Part shown: piece after piece, positions 11,426-15,200 of the stretch
Numbering within the stretch: the stretch's first letter is position 1
Layout of the letters: each line of letters opens with the position of its first letter
Position numbers and translations under genes: made by a program
The notes under the pieces: model-generated
Seen by the model: the letters and a program-made list of their open reading frames with translations, nothing else
What the model was told of the DNA's origin: nothing
The model's database searches: none
From: an uncultured bacterium
GTDB lineage: Bacteria; Cyanobacteriota; Vampirovibrionia; Gastranaerophilales; Gastranaerophilaceae
DNA: 15,200 nucleotides
Reading direction: 5' to 3'
NCBI GenBank assembly: GCA_947365485.1
Contig: CANAXK010000018.1
Coordinates: forward strand, 1-15,200

Positions 11426-13153
11426 ATGCTAAGGGATTGCTTTAAGAAATTTTTCACATATTTTGACAGTAACAAAAAAGATTTTGTAAAGTACTCTTTT
11501 TTGTCCTTCATTGTCGGCGTGCTGGAGCTTTTCGGGGTCGCGCTTACCTATCCTTTTGTACTTAAACTACTTTCAAAAGAAGAAACCTCAAAAACCGCAA
11601 TAATCCTCGGACTTGGAATCATCGCACTTTTTATTGCAAAAAATGTCTTCATGATTTTCTACTCATCGCTTCAGGCAAAATTCACAAAATCAGTGGAAGT
11701 CGAAATCAACCTCAAATTCATGCAATATTTTCTTACAACTTCCTATCAGGAATCATCAGCGATTCCTGTTGCAAAAAAAGCCAACATTCTTAATTTTCTT
11801 ATTCCGAATGTTATCAACAATTTTGTTCTGAGGCTTTTGAATCTTAACGTAAATTTCTTTATCTTTGCCCTGATTTCAGCATTCCTTGTGGTGAAATTCC
11901 CGCTTGCAACTATTATTACAGTTGTTTGCGCAGGACTCTTAATCGGGATTCAAAACAGCTTCTTCAAACCAAGGCTTGAGAAGATTTCAAAAAAGGTCAG
12001 CGACGCGTCTGTAATGTACACCCAGCGCAGCAATGAGGTACTTTTGAATATCAAGGGGGTAAAGGTCTCAAACAACGAAAAATACTTTTTTGAGAATTAT
12101 AAATCAGCAATCCTTGATTTTGCAAGAATATCACGTGAAACCCTTTTTCTGAACACAATTCCGCCTTATGTTACAGAGCCGTTTATCATAATCCTGCTTT
12201 TTGTACTGCTTTCAATAATTTCGCTCCAGAATTACGCAGAGCCGGACAAGCTTGTGGCCTCTTTTGCTGTAATCGTATCTGCGATATTCCGCCTTGCGCC
12301 GACAATATCGCGCATTCAGGTTAATCTAAACGGAATAAATTCCGCGCTCCCGATTGTGGATGAGCTGTTTACGGAATACGAAAACTTTGACATGCAAAAC
12401 CTTAAGCCGCTTGATCAAAAAGAATTTATCCCACTTGACTCCTCAATTGAGCTTCGCGGAGTTGGTTTTGAATACGAGCCTGAAAAACCTGTTCTTAAAA
12501 ACATAAGTCTTACTATAAACAAGGGCGAGTTTATAGGAATAGCAGGGCTTTCAGGAGCCGGAAAAACAACTCTCATTGACATCATATCCGGGCTTCTTGA
12601 AATCAAATCCGGAGAAATTTTTATTGATTCAAAAAAATATGATTCGTTTCCTCCGCTCAAAATCGGCTACATTCCGCAGGAAATCAGTCTTATAAACGCT
12701 TCAATAAGAGAAAACGTTGCATTTGGAAGCCCTTCAATTGACGACAATCAGGTGATTGACGCGCTCAAAAAAGCCTGTCTTTACGATTTTGTAATCCAGA
12801 ATTACAAATACGGGATCTACGCCAACCCGTTTGTTGACACAACCGGATTTTCACAGGGTCAGAAGCAGAGGCTTGCAATTGCGCGCGCCCTTTATTCCAA
12901 TCCTGACATACTCATACTTGATGAAGCGACTTCGTCACTCGATTTGAAAACAGAGGATGAAATCTGCAATGTTTTAAACTCGCTCAAGGGAGAAAAAACA
13001 ATCATCGCGATTGCGCACCGGATTTCTACAATCAAAACAGCGGACAGAATTGCATACATAAAAAACGCTGAGATAGTTGATATCGCAGCGTGTGAAGAAT
13101 TATCAAGTATAAATCCTGAATTTAGCGAACTTGTTCGTCTGGCGTCATTTTAG
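11426..13153 (+). CDS. ABC exporter, fused permease and ATPase
   Basis: A 575-residue half transporter of the MsbA/exporter type that would work as a homodimer. The N-terminal domain (about 20-300) has six likely membrane helices. The ATPase domain (about 340-575) has Walker A GLSGAGKTT (374-382), Q-loop Q418, signature FSQGQ (475-479), Walker B ILILDE (495-500) and the switch H531. The signature departs from the usual LSGGQ at two positions, as in some exporters. Polysaccharide-linked oligosaccharide flippases (PglK-like) and lipid exporters share this layout; the substrate cannot be told from the sequence and there is no sugar gene cluster around it. It has no Shine-Dalgarno sequence. It is alone on its strand, and its stop overlaps that of the convergent 50-residue gene. 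Confidence 0.92.
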   Translation: MLRDCFKKFFTYFDSNKKDFVKYSFLSFIVGVLELFGVALTYPFVLKLLSKEETSKTAIILGLGIIALFIAKNVFMIFYSSLQAKFTKSVEVEINLKFMQYFLTTSYQESSAIPVAKKANILNFLIPNVINNFVLRLLNLNVNFFIFALISAFLVVKFPLATIITVVCAGLLIGIQNSFFKPRLEKISKKVSDASVMYTQRSNEVLLNIKGVKVSNNEKYFFENYKSAILDFARISRETLFLNTIPPYVTEPFIIILLFVLLSIISLQNYAEPDKLVASFAVIVSAIFRLAPTISRIQVNLNGINSALPIVDELFTEYENFDMQNLKPLDQKEFIPLDSSIELRGVGFEYEPEKPVLKNISLTINKGEFIGIAGLSGAGKTTLIDIISGLLEIKSGEIFIDSKKYDSFPPLKIGYIPQEISLINASIRENVAFGSPSIDDNQVIDALKKACLYDFVIQNYKYGIYANPFVDTTGFSQGQKQRLAIARALYSNPDILILDEATSSLDLKTEDEICNVLNSLKGEKTIIAIAHRISTIKTADRIAYIKNAEIVDIAACEELSSINPEFSELVRLASF

Positions 13154-13302
13154 ATGACCCTGACTTTGTCCATAAGTTTAGTGATTTTTTCCCTAAAAGC
13201 AGGGTCTACCGGACTTGAAGTATAGCCGTCAAGTTTCACGGCCTGTTCGCGTTGAATCAAATCTTTTTCAAGCATAGCCAATTTGCGCATTGCAATATTC
13301 AT
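13150..13302 (-). CDS. Small hypothetical protein, 50 aa
   Basis: A short gene with an excellent ribosome site: AGGAGG (13309-13314) exactly 6 bases before the ATG. The protein starts MNIAMRKLAMLEKDLIQ, a charged amphipathic helix, has a central DGYTSSPVDPAF turn region (residues 25-36) and a basic second helix ending KLMDKVRVI. It looks like a folded two-helix polypeptide, has no signal peptide or membrane segment, and is free of cysteine. I do not recognise it. Its stop shares bases with the stop of the convergent ABC transporter. The AT-rich stretch upstream (13315-13375) has several possible -10 boxes, for example GATAAT (13324-13329), but no good -35. The strong ribosome site and sensible composition are why I believe it is real; its function is unknown. 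Confidence 0.65.
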   Translation of the reverse strand: MNIAMRKLAMLEKDLIQREQAVKLDGYTSSPVDPAFREKITKLMDKVRVI

Positions 13303-13399
13303 AATTAACCTCCTGAGATACCTATTATCTTACTTTATCTTACATATATATAAAGTATTTTTTCTCAGAAAAATTGCGTTTTTATTAAGAAATGTTAAT

Positions 13400-13501
13400 G
13401 GGCAGCTGAACAGCTATGAGAGGCTGCGGGATTTGTCAAATTCTTGTTGTTAAACCCTCACCAAGAATTTCTAACATTCGCGAAGCTCATGTTGAAATTC
13501 T
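13400..13501. repeat. Nested inverted repeats in the 251-base gene-free spacer
   Basis: The spacer 13303-13553 contains no gene I can support except promoter sequence for the 50-aa gene. AAATTCTTG (13438-13446) is the exact complement of CAAGAATTT (13462-13470). That second copy also takes part in another hairpin: AGAATTTC (13464-13471) and AACAT (13473-13477), with one bulged T, pair with ATGTT (13489-13493) and GAAATTCT (13494-13501). The two hairpins exclude each other. A further GCAGC/GCTGC pair flanks 13402-13427. No T tract follows on either strand. Confidence 0.7.
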
Positions 13502-13502
13502 G

Positions 13503-13522
13503 TCCTCCCCCTATGGAGAGGA
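13503..13522. repeat. Second GC-rich REP-like palindrome
   Basis: CCTCCCC (13504-13510), loop CTAT, GGAGAGG (13515-13521), with one flanking T-A pair and one internal C-A mismatch at the same position as in the palindrome at 3938-3956. It lies 32 bases from the end of folE2 and could stabilise or process that transcript's 3' end. Confidence 0.55.
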
Positions 13523-13553
13523 GAAGGCTCGCTAATTCTTCACAGCCACTCCC

Positions 13554-14345
13554 CTATCCCTCTGACTGATAAGCCCATGCTGAGTGGTTGTGGATGCTCT
13601 CGATTGATTCACACTCAACCTCAAAAGAATCAATAATTTCATTGTTTCTCAAAAGCAGCACAACATCGCGCAAAACATCTTCCACGAACTTAGGGTTCTG
13701 GTAAGCCTTCTCTGTTACAAACTTCTCGTCTTCTCGCTTCAAGAGCGAATATAGCTCGCAGGACGAAGATTTTTCGATATCCTTAATCAAATCCTCTAGC
13801 CAGATGTGGTCTTCCTCAGGATAAGTAACTTTCACAGAAACAATCGCCCTCTGGTTGTGCGCACCAAAATCAGAAATCTCCTTTGAGCACGGACAAAGCG
13901 TTGTCACAGGCACCTTTACACCTAGAAAGAATCTGTACTCTTCATCTTCTTCACCGTAATTATCAAGAATGCCTTCAAAAAAGCAGTCGTAGCACATCGG
14001 CGCCGAAATCCCTGTTACAGGAGCTTTTTTATCGATAAAATATTTAAATTCAAGCTTCAAATAACCGCACTTTGCATCAAGCTTTTCAACAATTGCTTCA
14101 ACGCAACCTTTTATATCAACACCGAGAGTATTCTTGCTCCTCCACTCGTTCAAAACCTCGACAAATCGTGACATGTGGGTACCTTTGTAGTGCGAAGGCA
14201 AAGAAACTCCAGCTGTTGCATTTGAATAAATCACAATATCGTCCTTATCCTTACGCTGGATACAAAGCGGGAGTTCAATCCCTTTTATTCCGACTTTTTG
14301 AATATCAACACCGCGCATGTCGGTCTGATTTTGCACATCCTTCAT
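13554..14345 (-). CDS. folE2: GTP cyclohydrolase FolE2 (type IB)
   Basis: Catalyses GTP to 7,8-dihydroneopterin triphosphate plus formate, the first step of tetrahydrofolate and queuosine biosynthesis. The 263-residue length and conserved blocks identify the type IB family: VSLPSHYKGTHMSRFVEVL (47-65), CPCSKEIS with GAHNQR (151-166), DEKFVTEKAY (206-215) and SIHNHSA at the end. C151 and H163 correspond to the metal ligands C147 and H159 described for Neisseria FolE2. This form uses various divalent metals and replaces the zinc-dependent FolE in many bacteria when zinc is scarce; no Zur box was found here. The ATG directly abuts the stop of the RWYD-repeat gene (TAG then ATG), so the two are translated from one message. 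aroQ, of the shikimate route that feeds folate via chorismate, lies divergently beyond that gene. Confidence 0.95.
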   Translation of the reverse strand: MKDVQNQTDMRGVDIQKVGIKGIELPLCIQRKDKDDIVIYSNATAGVSLPSHYKGTHMSRFVEVLNEWRSKNTLGVDIKGCVEAIVEKLDAKCGYLKLEFKYFIDKKAPVTGISAPMCYDCFFEGILDNYGEEDEEYRFFLGVKVPVTTLCPCSKEISDFGAHNQRAIVSVKVTYPEEDHIWLEDLIKDIEKSSSCELYSLLKREDEKFVTEKAYQNPKFVEDVLRDVVLLLRNNEIIDSFEVECESIESIHNHSAWAYQSEG

Positions 14346-14669
14346 CTAGATTTCGACCCCTTCAAAAGTTTTCTGCTCTAATGCAATAAGAAGTTTTAGC
14401 GCAGCGACTCTTTGAACCTTTACAGGCGCGTTTCTCAAAAGCTCAACAGCCTTAAGCATCATTGGGTCGTTATCATACCAGCGATTACCTTTGCCCTGAT
14501 ATGTGTTAATAATATCGTAAACATGTTCAATAACTTCGCCAGCAACCTGTTCCTGCAATTGGAGCATAAAATTAGCAGCCTCGCTCCTTGTATCATCAGG
14601 AGAAAGTCTCAAGAGTTCTAAAGCTTCTTTTAGTATAGGATCTGAATCATACCAGCGTTTGTTAATCAT
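14346..14669 (-). CDS. RWYD-repeat protein 2 (unknown function)
   Basis: A 107-residue soluble protein with two copies of the motif seen in the protein at 7898-8290: RWYDSDPILKEALELL from residue 5 and RWYDNDPMMLKAVELL from 63, each followed by a helix rich in Ala, Leu and Gln; the first copy has SPDDTR. The spacing between copies is 58 residues, against 65 in the other protein, and it lacks that protein's acidic tail. There is no signal peptide, membrane segment or catalytic motif. The start has GAGG about 6 bases upstream. It directly precedes folE2 (TAG adjoining ATG), so it is made along with it. Whether it has to do with folate synthesis or is only co-transcribed is unknown, since the paralogue lies beside an XRE regulator instead. 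Confidence 0.87.
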   Translation of the reverse strand: MINKRWYDSDPILKEALELLRLSPDDTRSEAANFMLQLQEQVAGEVIEHVYDIINTYQGKGNRWYDNDPMMLKAVELLRNAPVKVQRVAALKLLIALEQKTFEGVEI

Positions 14670-14695
14670 TTTTTCCTCGCATTCTTTTTGTATAT

Positions 14696-14724
14696 ATTGT
14701 ATAATAAACGGGTGAATATTTAAA
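14696..14724 (-). promoter_or_regulatory. Promoter of the RWYD2-folE2 operon
   Basis: Minus-strand TTTAAA (14719-14724) and TACAAT (14696-14701) are separated by 17 bases, matching the consensus at 4 and 5 of 6 positions. Its -10 overlaps the aroQ -10 on the other strand. Confidence 0.5.
14700..14705 (+). promoter_or_regulatory. -10 box of aroQ
   Basis: A perfect TATAAT on the plus strand; no good -35 was found. The transcript would start near 14712, giving a leader of about 31 bases. It overlaps the -10 of the divergent RWYD2 promoter by two bases, so the two promoters may compete. Confidence 0.5.
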
Positions 14725-14742
14725 GCGAATTAAGGTCATCAG

Positions 14743-15174
14743 ATGAAAATTTTATTAATTAACGGTGCCAACCTGAACATGCTAGGCACGCGCGAGCCTG
14801 CAAAATACGGCTCAACAACTCTTGCAGACATTGAAAACTCTGTTATTGAGCGCGGACGCGAACTCGGAGCAGAAGTCGATGTTTTCCAACACAACCACGA
14901 AGGCTCGATTGTGGACAAAATCCAATCAGCAAAGGGAGTTTACGACGGGATTCTGATTAATGCCGGCGGATACACCCACACAAGTGTTGTAATCCGCGAC
15001 GCACTTTCGGCTGTAGCGATTCCGACTGTGGAAGTGCACATGACAAACATTCATGCCCGCGAAGAATTTCGACACACTTCTCTAATTTCAGGAGTGTCAA
15101 TCGCGCAGGTTGTAGGTTTCAAGGAGCTAAGTTACATTCTCGCTCTGGAAGGGCTTGTTAATTACTTGAAGTAA
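14743..15174 (+). CDS. aroQ: Type II 3-dehydroquinate dehydratase
   Basis: Converts 3-dehydroquinate to 3-dehydroshikimate by anti elimination, the third step of the shikimate pathway. The 143-residue length is typical. INGANLNMLGTREPAKYG (6-23) carries the family's N-terminal residues including the catalytic tyrosine Y22 and flexible-loop R17; ILINAGGYTHTS (70-81) holds N73; EVHMTNIHAREEFRHTS (97-113) holds the catalytic H99 and R110. These enzymes form dodecamers. TAAGGT (14731-14736) is the ribosome site 6 bases before the ATG. It is the first gene on its strand here and is followed by a terminator, so it appears monocistronic. Divergent to it lies the RWYD2-folE2 operon. Confidence 0.96.
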   Translation: MKILLINGANLNMLGTREPAKYGSTTLADIENSVIERGRELGAEVDVFQHNHEGSIVDKIQSAKGVYDGILINAGGYTHTSVVIRDALSAVAIPTVEVHMTNIHAREEFRHTSLISGVSIAQVVGFKELSYILALEGLVNYLK

Positions 15175-15178
15175 AAAA

Positions 15179-15200
15179 AAGCTTCCCCGAGGGGAAGTTT
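15179..15200 (+). terminator. Intrinsic terminator of aroQ, cut by the window end
   Basis: CTTCCC (15182-15187) pairs with GGGAAG (15192-15197) around loop CGAG, extended by A-T and G-T pairs, followed by TTT where the window stops. A run of eight A precedes it, so it may also work on the other strand. Confidence 0.75.

Noticed and set aside
13179..13202. CCCT...AGGG hairpin as terminator of the ABC transporter
   Set aside because: The stem is 4 bp, lies in the 50-residue gene, and its T run is before rather than after the hairpin on the plus strand.
1..15200. CRISPR arrays, tRNA, rRNA, insertion sequences, prophage
   Set aside because: No regularly spaced direct repeats, no cloverleaf-type sequence, no transposase or integrase frame was found on either strand by reading; a dedicated search was not possible.

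Overview
The window looks like a chromosomal segment of a gut-type, anaerobic, non-photosynthetic relative of cyanobacteria (Gastranaerophilales / Vampirovibrionia, 'Melainabacteria'), though a Clostridia-like genome cannot be excluded from sequence alone. Reasons: a ferredoxin-linked 2-oxoacid oxidoreductase (anaerobic metabolism), a flagellin, a Ski2-like DEVH helicase of the kind also found in cyanobacteria, an OmpR/PhoB-type regulator, FolE2, AT-rich intergenic DNA with TATAAT -10 boxes, and two leftmost proteins with the polar-then-(I/L)AF N-terminus that I associate (from memory, not from a search) with Gastranaerophilales. No mobile element, CRISPR array, tRNA or rRNA was seen.

Layout. 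2-1537 (+): a visibly AT-rich two-gene unit, the truncated end of an unknown protein and a membrane-anchored AAA+ ATPase, closed by a bidirectional terminator. 1563-4173 (-): a four-gene operon for a 2-oxoacid (probably branched-chain, VOR-type):ferredoxin oxidoreductase in the order ferredoxin, alpha, beta, gamma, driven by an extended -10 promoter. 4267-5276 (+): a monocistronic flagellin with its own promoter, GGA-rich leader and terminator. 5330-7624 (+): a Ski2-like helicase, ending tail-to-tail with an XRE regulator (-), which follows a duplicated-motif 'RWYD' protein in an apparent operon with a good sigma70-type promoter.

8357-11339 (-): an unknown 67-aa gene, an OmpR-type response regulator overlapping the end of rmuC, and a BaxI/YccA-type membrane protein separated from rmuC by a terminator. 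11426-13153 (+): an ABC exporter, ending tail-to-tail with a 50-aa gene (-) at 13150-13302 that has a perfect Shine-Dalgarno sequence. 13303-13553 is a 251-base gene-free stretch holding nested inverted repeats and a GC-rich palindrome that resembles one in the 2-oxoacid operon. 13554-14669 (-): folE2 preceded directly (TAG next to ATG) by a second RWYD-repeat gene. 14743-15174 (+): aroQ, divergent from the RWYD gene, with a terminator cut by the window end.

Most of the window is housekeeping. The least explained parts are the RWYD-repeat proteins (four copies of one motif in two genes), the AT-rich AAA+ pair, the 50-aa and 67-aa genes, and the structured 13.4-13.5 kb spacer.
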